Shown here: positions 9,046 through 21,929 of the stretch, piece after piece
Position numbering within the stretch: position 1 is the first letter of the stretch
Layout of the letters: each line of letters opens with the position of its first letter
Assembly (NCBI GenBank): GCA_949752745.1
Contig: OX457029.1
Coordinates: forward strand, 15,020,599 to 15,084,598
Direction of reading: 5' to 3'
Origin: Protula sp. h YS-2021
Lineage: Eukaryota > Annelida > Polychaeta > Sabellida > Serpulidae
Length of the DNA stretch: 64,000 nt
Notes under the pieces: generated by a model
The model's database searches: none
Told to the model about the DNA's origin: nothing
The model's input: the letters and a program-made list of their open reading frames with translations, nothing else
Made by a program: the position numbers and the translations under genes

Positions 9046-9937
9046 GTTTTCCTACATGACTATCCACATTTTCACTTTTCATTTTTCAACAATCAACCAA
9101 GTGGTAGAATCGTCTGAAACGTGTAAAAAACTAAATTTGTTAAAGTTGGTTTAGAACCCTGATTTTCAAACTTATTTTATACATCATATGTTGTCAAAAA
9201 ACAAAATTTGTTCAAGTTGGTCTAGAACCACCATTTTTACCCTACTACACCATGGTTAAATGTTCAAACTTATTTTATACATCATATTTTGTCAAAAAGC
9301 AAAATTTGTTAAAGTTGGTCTAGAACCACCATTTTTCCACTACTATGACTTTAGAATATTCAAATAAGTAGCATGCTAAAATGTTCAAACTTATTTTATA
9401 TATCATATGGTGTTAAAAACTAAATTTGTTAAAGTTGGTCTAGAACCACCATTTTTCCACTACTATAACTTTAGAACATTCAAATAAGTAGCATGCTAAA
9501 AATTTCAAACTTATTTTATATATTATATGTTATCAAAAAACTACATTTGTTAAATGTGTTTTAGAAGTGTCATTTTCCAACTACTATAACTTAAAACATA
9601 ACATTGGACTTAACGTAGGGAAAATCCCATTCCCACGCTCTGAACGAGTACACTCTGAAATTTATTGATCGTTCCCACGGTCTAGGCCTTTGATGTTTTC
9701 AAATTTATCGATCGTTCCCACGGTCTGAACGAGTGCACTCTGAAATTATCGATCGCTTTTCCCCCACACTCTGTACGAGTGCACTCTGAAATTATCGATC
9801 GGTTTTCCCCCACACTCTGTACGAGTGCACTCTAAAATTTCTCAGTCGGTTTTCCCCCCACACTCTGCACTTATTCTTATGCTGTGTGTGGTTATTGCAA
9901 TGGGAAACCATTGAAATATGACTAATTAAATATTATC

Positions 9938-9988
<51 letters not shown>

Positions 9989-10103
9989 GTCACAGAGTCA
10001 CATAATGTCACAGAGTCACATGATGTTACAGTCACATGTTGTCATATAATGTCACAAAAGTACGAAAAGTGAACAAAAAACAAAAAACCAAAAAAAAAGT
10101 TTT

Positions 10104-10175
10104 GCCCTGATGGGGGATCGATCCCGGGACTCTCAGGTTGCTAGCCATTTGCTCTGCCAAGTGAGCTATCGCGGC
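10104..10175 (-). ncRNA. tRNA-like unit 2, right TIR
   Basis: Mirror copy of 4,675-4,746. The B box here is GATCGATCC, which fits the consensus fully, so the right copy has the better Pol III signature. Confidence 0.5.
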
Positions 10176-10953
10176 TTGTCTGTTGAACGATCTGATAATG
10201 ACATACATACGTTAGACTAATTATGTTCACATAGCAATTACATAGTCATATAGCTATATGATGTTACATAGTCACATAGTGTCACATAGTGTTACATTAT
10301 GTTACACAGTGTTACATAGTGTTACATAGTGTAACAGTGTTACATAGTGTCACATAATGTTACGTAGTGTAACAGTGTTACACAGTGTCACATAATGTTA
10401 CATAGTGTAACAGTGTTACATAGTGTCACATAGTGTTACATAGTGTAAAAAAAAAAAAAAAAACTTACCAAGACTGTTTTTCCAATTCGTCTCCAATCTT
10501 TCACTTCCTTTCCAAAGAATAACCAATCGTTCACTTTCCTTTTCCAAAGAATAACTAATGTTTCACTTCGTCTCCTATGTGTATTCCAGTCAATCCTTCA
10601 CTTGTTCTTCAACAGCACAGCACAACACAACAGGTAAGAGCAACTGTTTTCACTTTTTTCCATGTGTATCCAACGGCAGTCAGAGCATGAATGATGCATA
10701 TGTGCACAGACAATGTGCTCTTATAGGAGTGTTGAATCATATCCTAGGGGGGGTCCCCATGGTATATGATTCTTCACCAGGGGGGGGTCCCCCATGGTAT
10801 GATATAATTCTTCACCAGGGGGGGTCCCCATGGTATGATATGAATCTTCACCAGTGGGGGGGTCCCCATGGTATATGATTCTTCACCAGGGGGGGTCCCC
10901 ATGGTATATGATTCTTCACCTGGGGGGGGGGGTCCCCATGATATGAAAGTGAT

Positions 10954-11037
10954 GCCCGAGGGCGGGTTCGATCCATTGACCTTCAGATCATGGTTCCGCT
11001 TACGGGCCCTGCGCTCTACCAACTGAGCCATTTAGGC
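10954..11037 (-). ncRNA. tRNA-like unit 1, right TIR
   Basis: Mirror copy of 3,695-3,778 with GCCTAAA as the 5' acceptor strand. The D stem GCTC/GAGC is perfect here. The A and B boxes match the left copy. Confidence 0.5.
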
Positions 11038-11059
11038 CAGAAGGTTTATGATCGGGAAA

Positions 11060-11275
11060 ATTTTCCTCATATACATGATTGACAGGTCATGTGACACATG
11101 ATTGACAGGTCATGTGACACATGATTGACAGGTCACGTGACGAATGACGTCATTGACACGGGCGCGCGCTTTAATATCTGTTCCAGAACACCCTATGACG
11201 TCATTATGACGTCACTGTGCTTGAACTCTCATGAGAGTTCAAGCACACCTCGTGACTTCATGATGACGTCACTTC
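11060..11275. promoter_or_regulatory. CRE-motif cluster with palindrome, right end
   Basis: Mirror copy of 3,446-3,660. It has the same TGACGTCA pairs, the same 30-bp palindrome (around 11,217-11,246) and the same 20-bp units. One CRE has decayed (GACTTCATGATGACGTCAC), so the two ends are not perfectly homogenised. Confidence 0.6.
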
Positions 11276-11305
11276 CTGTGCTTAAACTCTCGTTTCTCAA
11301 CTACT

Positions 11306-11311
11306 AAAATA
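11306..11311. repeat. Target-site duplication, right copy (AAAATA)
   Basis: AAAATA immediately follows the terminal CTCAACTACT and matches 3,410-3,415. Confidence 0.75.
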
Positions 11312-11520
11312 ATACCACCTTTTCAACCAAATGCGGAGTGAAATTCCGAATCCCCAACCCCTATTTCTTTTTGCAGGAAAGACGAAGTGCTGAATGAAAA
11401 ATAGTCTCCTTTTATAACGAAAATGGCACCCCTATCTGATCTATCTGGCCTTAGAATTACCCCCTTTCTCCTCATTTTTTTAGACACGCATGGTGATACA
11501 TCATTTACCAAGTGGTCCCC
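11312..11520 (+). repeat. Dispersed repeat, copy 2 (right part, split by the element)
   Basis: Similar to 1,975-2,180 in the same orientation: both have GGAGTGAAATTCCGAA, then an A-rich block, then an AACGAAA block and GACACG. The left part of this copy lies at 3,396-3,415. Confidence 0.6.
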
Positions 11521-11639
11521 CTGGTGCGGACTGTACCACTCCTACAGGCTGCTATAGGTTTGTCGGGGCAGTCCACCCGCTTGTGTGGTTTTACCATTCT
11601 GTCTGACTGGTGTCAGTAACACTAAACCCAGGGTCAGGG

Positions 11640-12260
11640 TCAAAGTGTCAGCATATCTAGGTGAAGGTCATCTACCTGTCTGACTGGACATTTGTAACAC
11701 AGCACCTAGAGCCAGTGCCAAAGTATCAGCATAATCTAGCGTGAATCTGCCACACGCGGGGTGAAAGCCATACACCTGTCTGACCCAGAGCCAGTGTAAA
11801 AGTGTCAGCGTATCTAATGTTGATCTGCAACACGAGGGGTGAAGGTCATACACCTGACTGACCCAGAGCCAGTGTAAAAGTGTGAGCATATCTAATGTGA
11901 ATCTGCAACACGAGGGGTGAAGGTCATACACCTGTCTGACCCAGAGCCAGTGTAAAAGTGTGAGCATATCTAATGTGAATCTGCAACACGAGGGGTGAAG
12001 GTCATACACCTGTCTGACCCAGAGCCAGTGTAAAAGTATCAGCATATCTAACGTGAATCTGCAACACGAGGGGTGAAGGTCATACACCTGTCTGACTGAA
12101 CATTGATAACACAGCACCCAGACCCAGTGTAAAAGTGTCAAGCTCTGTACTGTGGGCTTATAGCACAAGGGTGAAAGCCATACATATATCTGACATATAT
12201 CTGTTTGGGCGTCAGCAACACAGCACCCAGGGTCGGTGTCAAAGTCCCAGCATATGTACT
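11640..12260 (+). repeat. ~78-bp satellite, about eight units
   Basis: The word GTCATACACCTG recurs about every 78 bp, with CCAGAGCCAGTGTAAAAGTGT and CTGCAACACGAGGGGTGAAG in each unit. The middle units are almost identical and the edges decayed. The long minus-strand open frame across it is a by-product of the period being divisible by three. Confidence 0.85.
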
Positions 12261-14190
12261 GGCTCAAAAATACAATAAAAACTTTTAAAATTCTTCATTC
12301 TCACTTCTCAGTGAAGATATTCTGGAATATTTGATAGCTGGTTTTCGAGGGAGAGTTTGCCAAAGGTTCAGTTATTAAAAGCTGTCCTATCTGCATTATT
12401 TTTAACAGTTGCTTTTTTCTCTGCGCAGAGTTTCCGAGAGTAGGCTTGGCAGAAAACGGCGTCTGAGCAATTCATTCTCATTTGAAACACATTTTAAAAA
12501 AGAAGTAGATTTTTTTTTATTATAAAACAGATTGCTTTGTTTGGAATGGATAATGTAGCAACCCTCTCCATATAATAAGCTCTAACGGTTTCCAAGTGGC
12601 AACAAAATATGCTTAGGCTTCCGCACAAGTCCCTAAAATAAAAATAAAATAAAAATAAAACAACAACAATCAGAAACCGATTTGCGCTTTTCTTTATCAA
12701 GGGAGGGAGATATGGCCCTAAGAGATATAGATACCATCCCACCCCCGGGAGAGATGGTCCTAAGAGACAGAGATACCATCCCACCCTCAGCAGTTGCTCT
12801 ACGACATGGAACACGATAACCCCAACACCATGCATACGGCACTACCTGTACTCGCAGCGGGCTCCATAAGCCGACACGCCTGTGATAATAACGTTGTGAT
12901 AGATCCAAGAGTTATTACTAATTGAAAATCGGTTTGAAAGCTTGATTTTATGTGTTTTATTTGAAGACCGAGAAAACATTATGCCGTCCCCAATGCCTGT
13001 TGATTCCCAGTTGGTTCACTGAAAAACAGACGCTCTAAAATAGGTTAATGCTATTTGTGTCATGCTAAAACCTGCGACAAAGTTTGCTCGAAAAATGCAT
13101 ATAAACACTGATTTCTAAAAAGTGTGGCTGACGAAAAAATTCTTTAATATGAATAGGATTAACATTTTTTGGACCAAAACAAATTATAACCATTTGCAAT
13201 AGCGAATAAAAATATTGTTTCTGAGTTCATGACAACCAATTGAATGCACCAGATGCTTTAGGAAAAACCCTGAAATTTGCATACCTAAACACGAATTAAT
13301 TGCCGATGTTTCGTTGCGTGAACATCATGTAATAACTCCATTGTTTTATAGCATTTCCATTCGTGACAGATTTGATGTACTCTTAGTGTTAAGAACATTA
13401 AATTCGGCGGAACACATATGCAAAAGTTTAGGCTTGGTTTCTCAGAGTTAGGGGTCAAAGTTTCTGAACCTCTGCAATTGAGACTTTAAGGCCTCCAATG
13501 ACTTTAAGTCGATCTAATCGATGATTGAATAATTTTTGGAATATTAAACTCCAGTCCTTAGGCGGCAGGGAAGCAGCGTTGATCTTGATATGGTAAAAAA
13601 CTGCAAAGAAACATTACAAAAGATTACTGAAGGATACAAATAAAAACATATTAAACATGGAGGAAACTGGTTTGGTTAATTGTTTTTTTTTTTCGACCAT
13701 TCCCAAATAATTGATTTTTAAAATTGTGAAATATATCATTTCTTCGTGCAGCTAAAATATTGTGATAGTATGCTATTTTTCTCATAAGCCACTTTTCCAG
13801 ACATTAGTTTTTATATGTATTTTACGATCCAACTTTTTTTCCATGTTTTAACAGAGTCTACACGACATTCAAATTTGGCATATTTCACAAAATACCTGCG
13901 TTTCAGAGCGAAGCACCAGGAATCAACAGACCTAGGAACGGTATAAAGCTTCAAATAAGACCTCTTTTCTAAATTGGCTTAATATTAGTAATAACTGTTG
14001 TACCAATTACCCATGCTTGATGTTCGCAACTGCCTATTTGATTGACATGTGTTACACATGAGTCGCTGAGAGTACTGACACTTTTATACGGCTACTGTAA
14101 GGGTTATATTCCTCCGGAAGAGTATCTGACTTGATATACCTCCATCACCAGACAATCAGACATATGTATATCCCCATCAACCGTGTTCTG
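12261..14190. other. Non-coding stretch
   Basis: No gene recognised. A two-copy ~47-bp repeat (GATACCATCCCACC) lies at about 12,700-12,790. Everything else is AT-rich unique-looking sequence. Confidence 0.5.
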
Positions 14191-14194
14191 GCCT

Positions 14195-14530
14195 CACAGA
14201 TATATGCTGACACTTTGACGCTGGCTCTGGGTTCAGTGTTACCATTGCCCAATCAAGCAGGTGTATGGCCTTACCCCTCGTGTTACAGCTTTACAGTACA
14301 TATGCTGACACTTTAGCACTAGTTATGTGTGCAGTGATACCAATGCTCAATCAAACAGGCGTATGAACTCATCTCTCGTGGTACTTTGGAACTGCCCAAT
14401 CAGATAGGCCTATGACATCACCCCTCCCATGTTCTTCAGGTGCAAAGTACAGAGGCTGACACTTTGTCACTAACTCTGGAAACAGCGTTGTTAACGCCAG
14501 TCAGACAAGCTACAACCCACGGGTCACAGT
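14195..14530 (-). repeat. ~78-bp satellite, inverted and decayed
   Basis: ATATGCTGACACTTT... is the reverse complement of the 11,640-12,260 satellite. About four diverged units are present. Confidence 0.65.
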
Positions 14531-14759
14531 TTCACTGACGGCTCTTCTCTATATTCGCACTGCATGTTACGATTTATGCTCCGTTTTTAGTTCCTTAGTT
14601 ATCCCCTGGATTTTAGACAAACCCTGCTTTTAAAAGTTTATGAAAAAATCATTCATTCATACGCAGTCACTTATTCATTCATCAATTATTTGCATTTCTG
14701 TTCGGAACCATTCGTTATTTAATATCAAAATGAGCATTTGAAATACCTCGTTCAAATAT

Positions 14760-17700
14760 AAGACCCTGGTTTCATGAACCCTACTTCAGTTTCTGAACGA
14801 ATTCGCAAGTATCTTAAAGTACTTTGTATCAGAATGGCCAGCATTACATTTTTTATTTTTAGAAAGGTTTAAATGTAGTCTTGAGTTTATATGATTAAAG
14901 TTTTCATTCATTTATCTGGTTTATACATACAAGCTAATGTAACATACATCTCTTGTTCGCGTTAAATGTAGCATTTTGTTTCTCAGATAGTTATTTCGCG
15001 GTGTGAACTGTGTTTAATGCCTTTCTTGTTTTCAAGGAAAAGTCACGCATTTGTGACAACGACACTGCGGTCACTGGCATCATGAGATCTTGATAAAAGA
15101 CACGCACGTTAACAAGAACCACGCTTGTTGTTTATCCTCAATGCAAGCACGCTAATAATTTTTGACACGCCTTACGACATAATGACTTAACCGAAATGCT
15201 GGAGTATTCTGTAGTGTTGTTTGTAAATAGCGTCTATAACACTGAAAGAAGTACGATTGCACGATTCTTCAGCCATAGAAAGGTAGTTTGAAAAGTAATT
15301 TCGTCACACAAAATTTGTTTCTTGCTAGATTCAGTCATGGATTGGCGTTGCCATATTCTGAATATGTTCTTCGACTTTTGACTTAGATTTACTTTCCAGC
15401 AATTAATTGTAGCTTACAATCATACTTTTAGTGTGCAATATAGCGTTCTGGCTTAAATTCAGAGAATCATAAATGTAGCAACATTAAAAAATATGCTTTT
15501 CTCACTTATCTGGGGATCAGATATAGTGTTTGATTCATGACTTAGTCTTTATGCAAACCATGTTCATATAGATGTATGCATTTAGAATCGCACTTATTTA
15601 GCTCGAGCCTAGAGTAAAAGACAAAAAGCAAAATACATTAAATTTTAGTTTTGTCTGATGGTTGCTATCCCATAATATAAGTGGGAACAAACTTTACACA
15701 CCTAATAACATTAGAATACCACACGTCTATTTATGTATAGTTCAAAAAGACTTGATTTTATATTATTATTTATTTAATAACAAAATCTGAAAAATTCTAA
15801 CAAGCAATCGAACATATGAAATTCTATGATAAATTGTGTTTATTTTTCTCTAAAAAATAAATATTTCTTTATCTTGTACTACAATATAATGTACCCCTAA
15901 TACAAGTTTTTCTAACTGAATACAAATTTTACTAAATACTGGTCAAATCAGCAGTAAGTTTGAGTCACTGAAAGCTATAAATAAATGATACTTTTATATT
16001 GTTCTGACTTTTGTGTTTGATCAACAAATCTGTAAATGGATCAATATTCATTAAAATAAAACATATGCTTGAATTTGCTTCATTCTGAAAAGGTCATCTT
16101 GTGATTATTCAGCACTAGCGCAATGCATTAAAAATGAACAATAATAATCTCATGTTTTATTCCCGAGGTAGGGTTATCAAGGATTTTTATTAATTCACTG
16201 TCCGGTTAGTGAATTATGCTAAGGAAGGCCTGTACGATGCGAACGGATCTAGCTCTCAGTTTTTAATGGTTGTCAGATGAGGGGAAGCATAGTGAATAAA
16301 CAATTAATCAGCCTGGAACAGCATGATGACATCCCGTAATTAAGTTATTATCTCCACAACACAATAATCAATCAAAATCCATCATAAAACACTCCACTGA
16401 TAGTCGCTACAAGGGACAAGATTAAATCAGTGAGCGCAGTTAATGAAGCATTCTATAGCCTGCCGTCTACTTTTTGCACTCAAATAAAATTACTGTATTT
16501 CTTTGTGTCTTCCTAATAAACGTGTCTCATGCTGTCTTGAATCTGTTTTTCAATCAAATTAGATGTTTTGCTTTCGACACGTATCGTGAGAGCCCAAAAA
16601 GCTGAACAAAAAGAATGTTACGTGCAAAAGTACTGTATTAAGCCAGAAGAAAATAAATAACATCAATTAAAATCAACAACTATTTCTCGTTTTCATCTTT
16701 TTCTGATTTTTTCTGATAATACTGGATTTATTTAGTTGTAGTTAGCCATAACGTATTTAAAATTTCTAACCTTTCTACTCTTTACGAAATTGATAACTCC
16801 CTTGTTCTTCACAAAATAAAAAATGCGTGGTTTTTAGCTCAGGGCTACTGATTGCTGAATAAAGAATAAAGAATAAAAAAAGCTATAAACTGTCAATTTT
16901 ATAATGCTTAATTCGTATGCTGTTGTTAAGTTTCTAATTTATTCAGACTATGTTAATGTAAAATAGATGCACTCATGCCGACTCGAACATGCGCTTCAAC
17001 AGAATAGCAATAACATGATGACTGAAGCGGAGTAACTGTGCAATTTGTTCCTCAAAACAGAATACCCAGTTACTCTTTTCATGAAAAGGCTCATTGAGCC
17101 GGAAAATTGTAACAAGTTTTTTTGTCAAAAGGTCAGCTTGTGTCATGTAGTCTAACTCGCTAAATTTATAGAATCAGTCAGTAATAGTCAGTGCTTTTCT
17201 TATTCCTTCCAAAGCATTGATATGCCAAACAAGATGGGGATCTTAAATGCAAAATAAATAAATAAATGCAACGAAAATCCCTGTTGTAATTGAATTGGCT
17301 TTTAGCATTTTTCTGATCAGACCATTGTTGAGCACATTCTTTGTTGATGTTCAGTAAATTTACAAAGAGTGTACCGATGACAATACTTCACTCCATTTCA
17401 TACATCATGTTATGGTATTGAGCAAATAATTTTAACGTCTTTATCTGAAATTATAAATCTACCTGCAAAACCAGTGAACTGTATGCATTTTTCTAAGTAG
17501 GCCACAGCGCAAATAAGTGTCATTTAACAGAGCTTGGGAGAGTTGAAAGTGGTATATGAAATGTATTGTTATTAGGAGGAAAATTAACATACTAACACGA
17601 AGAAAAATTAGGAGAGCTACTTTCCGTTTAGAACACACTTCATTTATATACTAAAGAACAAAATAGGGCTTACAATGAAAAGACAGGTTTATTTGTCAGT

Positions 17701-20700
17701 CATTAAACTTATCAACTCTTGATCAAATTTAGACAAAGAAACTTTAACATCATGTCTTCCAAATAAAGCAAAGTCATGGCACCATGGAGCGCAACAAAAA
17801 TGTAACTATTTTTATCGAAAATGAGCAGTTGTGAGTGGAATTCCATTCATTTGTCACCCCAAATCATTACGCCGCCATCATCAAAGCGCTGGGTCTGGAT
17901 GACACAACACAAAACGTGACGTTCGTCGATACCTATGTGTTACGCGTTGGCTCCCATCTACGCCGGAAAGCTGCAACTGGAATCGTCACTCAAATGAGAC
18001 GTCCCAAATAACATATTTTTCAAGAGCCTCCTTAAATTGTGATTGTTGGCCTAACACATTAGATTTGGATGTCTTCGGCCATTCAGCATCATTCCGGTTT
18101 CAGGCGCCTAATGACTAATTTGTATTTCTACAGCTATTTATCCTTTAGGGTGTCTCCGCTACGTTACAACCGCACTGCGAAACAGATCACTGTGGTGCAT
18201 TATCTGGATACTCCAAATCTGACGAGGCGTAGTAAGGCCAAAGCGACCGATTCGAGGTTTATCCTTGGTGTGTCCTGTATTATGATAATGCTCTCACAGT
18301 CTGTAAACAGCATTTTTACTGCATTTGAAGTGTTAAGTAGCACCAGTGCCATTGAAGCTCTGTAACGTGTCTATGGCTTGGTTGCGACAGTTTTGTGGAT
18401 GTCCGGCGTTCTAGCGTGCGTTCCTTCTCACTTAACCGATACGTGTTCAAGTGTAATTAAAAAGGTGGCTATACAAATGAATGCTAAGAAAGAAAGAAAT
18501 AACAAAACTCCACATCTATTAATGTGCTATCAAAATCAAATATGAAACAAAATCATGTGATGTAATATTGAATCAGGTTTTAGTGGCCCAAATTTCGTGA
18601 GAAACAATTTTAAACAATTTAAAAATATTCTGTTTTAGGTGTAAACTTTCTTTCATGTCTCAACAGTCTTTTATTTCACTGACAGAGATGCTCCTCAGAT
18701 TACATTGTCATATGGTTTCTTTTTTTTTCACTTAAATTATTCTAATTTAGTAAACACGCTAACTAATGTAAATGTCTTATGCAAAAGGGAGCCACAACAT
18801 TCATTATACCTGTAATCAGTTTTAATTATTTCTTTATAAAACAACATAAAAACATTTTTGGTTTGATGTTGTACCGTGAGACAGATTAATTGCATGTAAA
18901 ATGGCGGGCTTTAATTCCACTAAAATCTAAAACAAAGTAAAAATATGTTTGAATGTTAGCAACCTTTATGAGAATGAAACAAATAAGGTTAAGTCATCTA
19001 GATGATCAAGGTCATGCAATTTCTTGTTTTGGCTAAATAATAACAATAAATAATAATAATAATTATTATTATTATCATTGTTATTCTTATTACAATAAAT
19101 ATGCGACCCCTATAAATGGTAATTTCACTTCAAGACGGTTACAAAATGGCTTCACTACTTAGCTTTAAGTGCCACACAACATTGCCATCTTTATCCTATA
19201 CGTTGCAACGCCCTACCATAATGAGTACTATAAAACTATGTAGGGTGATATAGGAGATTAATTTCTTTCGATCATCCGTCTTGGTTGTGTGGAAACGTAA
19301 GGACGGCTGCTACATTTGAAAATGGCTACTTTTTAAAGTAAAATGGAAACCCACAAAATAAATCTTCACCTGTCTTCTGATAAAGCATGAGGAAGAAAGC
19401 TTCTGCTTTAAATGTTTCATGAAATATTAAATGTATAATTATAGTTCCAGCTGCAGACTTATCACACATCACTGAAGCACAGTTTCCCACTCCTCGATAG
19501 TCTGATATGTTTTCAGTGATTTGGATATTTTTATTTTATTGCGATCTCTGTTTTCCTGCCACAATTCTGTTTATTATATTTCATTTTATATCACCAATAA
19601 ACTAGTTTGCTTGAATAATTTAACTGAATAATTTAAATAGTTGACTTTATGTAAAAGTTGTAATATTCCATGTCATTTCTGCAAACTAATGTAAATTTTA
19701 AATTGGAGTTTTACAAGTAGCATTAAAACAATAGTTTTAACATATTTTGTCAGGCTTATAACTCACAAAGACTGCCAGAGTTGAATTGAGGGATCTATGT
19801 TTTGTAATGAAAGGATTGAAAAACAAAAAATAAACCCTCCAATAGTGATATATGTTTTGAAAATTAACTGCCTTGTATATCAAGCGATAAAATGTTTTAC
19901 ATAAAAAGATAAAGAAAGGGTTTAAAATTTTAATTTTATTTATTTTCCAGCAGTTATTTTCAGTCATTTATTTACAAACCAAAAGTACATTTAAAGCTTT
20001 CAAAACATAAAAAAAAACAGAATGATGCGCTTGTTCTTTCCTTTATTAGATCTAAAGTTAAGTAATGTAATAGGAAACATCTCAATTAAATTATGCCTGT
20101 TATTTTAAATACAATCTCGTTGAGCAGCATTCTGAACAATGCTCAGTAAAATGGCAAGAGCCTTATAAATAGAGTTTACTGCATATTTTAAGTTAACGTC
20201 CACACATCTATCTATTTGCACGATGTTATTCCAGTCACCTTAGACAAAAAGGGCGGTTTTATTAAAAATTTGCAACTTCAGTTCTATTCTGTATTTCCAA
20301 ACTAAATGGCAAAGCATCAGTCAAAGGTTATATTAATAGTAAACTAAATCATCTCGAAGCAGGCAGGAAAACTTAACATATTTACTTTGGTTATACGAAA
20401 GAAAATTTAGCCTGGAAATATCTCACTGAGAACCGGTTATTATACTTACATCTCACATACAATATTTAACGATTTTTTTTGCTAAATTCAGAATGAGAAT
20501 ATGTAATCAGATGAAGTTTTTGTTTGGCGTGATATGGCTAATTTTTCTGAAGAAAACTTTGACTTCGGCGATAAATTCTTAACTAATAGTTATTTTTCAA
20601 AGTGAATAAAAACTCAGATAATCACTTCACTGAAGAGCAAATTCACAGCAAGCTTTTGTAGTGTGGAGAGATGATTTCTTGTGACGTAATAAGAATCACG

Positions 20701-21880
20701 TACGGTATGTGCATGAAGAGTAGAATAGGCCAATACCAGAAAAAATTAATAGCATAGTAAATTTCACTGATTAGAAAGGAGAAAAAAACTCTTCTTAAAA
20801 CATTGGCGCGATGTAAGTACATGGGTTGCTCAAAGTAAACTGAAGAAAAAGCCACTTTTTGCCAAAAAAAAAAAAAACAAAAACAAATAAGGCAGAACAA
20901 AAATAGCTGTAAAATATAGATGGATTGGAGGATGGATTTTCTCTTTAACTGACACGGAATAGGGCACGAATACATGCTATTTCTTGCCAATGAAATATGC
21001 CTAAGTGAGTCTTCGTAAATGGTAGAAAGCCTTAAGGTTCGATAAATCAACTACACATGATGGGGTACAATTGCTTTATATAATGATCAGCCAAATATCC
21101 CACATGGAACTCGTAATCTTGTTGTGACTGTTTCATGGATTAAAAGCGTTCACCATACAAGGCTATTTTGAGTAAATAATCACCACGTTGTTCCATGAAC
21201 CAAACGACGAATCGGTGAGCGTTTCTCCGCAACTTTCCTCCAGTCCCAAAATGAGCAATCAGAGAATCCCATGTGCTCAGGAACACAACGGCATATGCTG
21301 AACCACACCACGGCACGTGCCAAGGACGACAACAAAGCATGTTCAGCAACACAGCGACACATGCTGTGCAACACAACGGCGGATATTCAGAAATACATCG
21401 ACGCATGCTCCACAACACAATTGCAGCATACGCCCGAAAAGCTCCGCAATTTCCAGAAAAGCTTTAAGATTGAGTTGTTGGTTCCAGCACATGTTGCAAT
21501 TATACAGCATGAAGATCACCCCGAAGTTTAAAATGAAAATTTATCGCTCCCGCCGCTACAGGTTTTGTCATGTATCTGGATGCTATCAGGAGATACAGCC
21601 GGTTTCTCAACAACTGCGGTCCTTTCCGATTTTGTTTCTTTATAGAAGAATAAAGACATTAATTTGGACCAGGAAAATAGAATGCTGACATTCGTCTTAC
21701 AAATTGTGCTGTTTCTCACCAAAGAGTATTCTGCATACGATGTATTGTTTTTACAAAAGACTGCATTAGACATAAAACTTCCAGGGGGCACTTAGTGTCA
21801 TCTGTGCTACCATGCATGTCCAAAAAAAAAACGCGGAGATAGGAAAGTAATTTTCAGGCCAGTCACGGTGCTGGCGGAGT
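14760..21880 (+). repeat. Segmental duplication, copy 1 (~7.1 kb)
   Basis: Long stretches recur in the same order and orientation in 21,930-23,850 and then 46,205-54,930. Examples are 14,870-15,290 with 22,060-22,480; 16,960-17,250 with 23,500-23,840; 17,290-17,600 with 46,230-46,600; 19,090-19,260 with 47,400-47,540; 19,960-20,190 with 48,900-49,240; 20,840-21,240 with 50,390-50,780. Similarity is clear but imperfect, so the event is old. No genes seen except the Tc1 fossil. Confidence 0.75.
17790..18330 (-). pseudogene. Tc1/mariner-type transposase fossil
   Basis: Read on the minus strand, broken frames give transposase pieces in the right order. A T-P-R-Q block near 18,215 comes first, as in the N-terminal DNA-binding region. 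A G-M-M-x-N-G-R-R-H-P block near 18,080 matches the usual arginine-proline-rich linker. F-D-D-G-G-V-M-I-W-G near 17,875 matches the V-M-V-W-G motif before the second catalytic aspartate. Many stops and shifts are present. The plus-strand open frame at 18,069-18,365 is a shadow. It has no counterpart in segmental copy 2, so it inserted in copy 1 or was lost from copy 2. Confidence 0.55.
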
Positions 21881-21929
21881 GCCAATTTCGTTAAAAAGGG
21901 TTAATTTTCATTCTTACCGTAAAATTTAC

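Larger units (their letters stand above)
3416..11305. mobile_element. 7.9-kb Polinton-related element with ~2.9-kb terminal inverted repeats
   Basis: Both ends read inward as AGTAGTTGAGAAACGAGAG. The first base pair outside each end does not pair, so the inverted repeat starts at 3,416 and ends at 11,305. Directly outside lies AAAATA on both sides (3,410-3,415 and 11,306-11,311), a 6-bp target-site duplication. A 5'-AG start and 6-bp duplication are the known hallmarks of Polinton/Maverick elements, and the 20-kb Polinton in this window starts with the same AGTAGTT. The core (6,388-8,453) has only a PC4-like gene and a zinc-finger gene. No integrase, polymerase, capsid or other transposase is visible, so it is probably non-autonomous. 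An alternative reading is an 8-bp duplication TAAAATAA with the element starting GTAGTT, as in some other DNA transposons. Confidence 0.8.
8454..11305 (-). repeat. Right terminal inverted repeat of the 7.9-kb element
   Basis: This is the inverted partner of 3,416-6,387 with the same modules in mirror order. Here the repeat boundary falls inside the intact zinc-finger gene, whose first ~16 codons and promoter are part of the repeat. Confidence 0.9.

Noticed and set aside
11668..12267. 199-codon minus-strand open frame
   Set aside because: It lies wholly on the 78-bp satellite, whose unit length is divisible by three; no domain or start context.
18069..18365. 98-codon plus-strand frame
   Set aside because: The sequence makes sense on the other strand as a decayed Tc1-type transposase.
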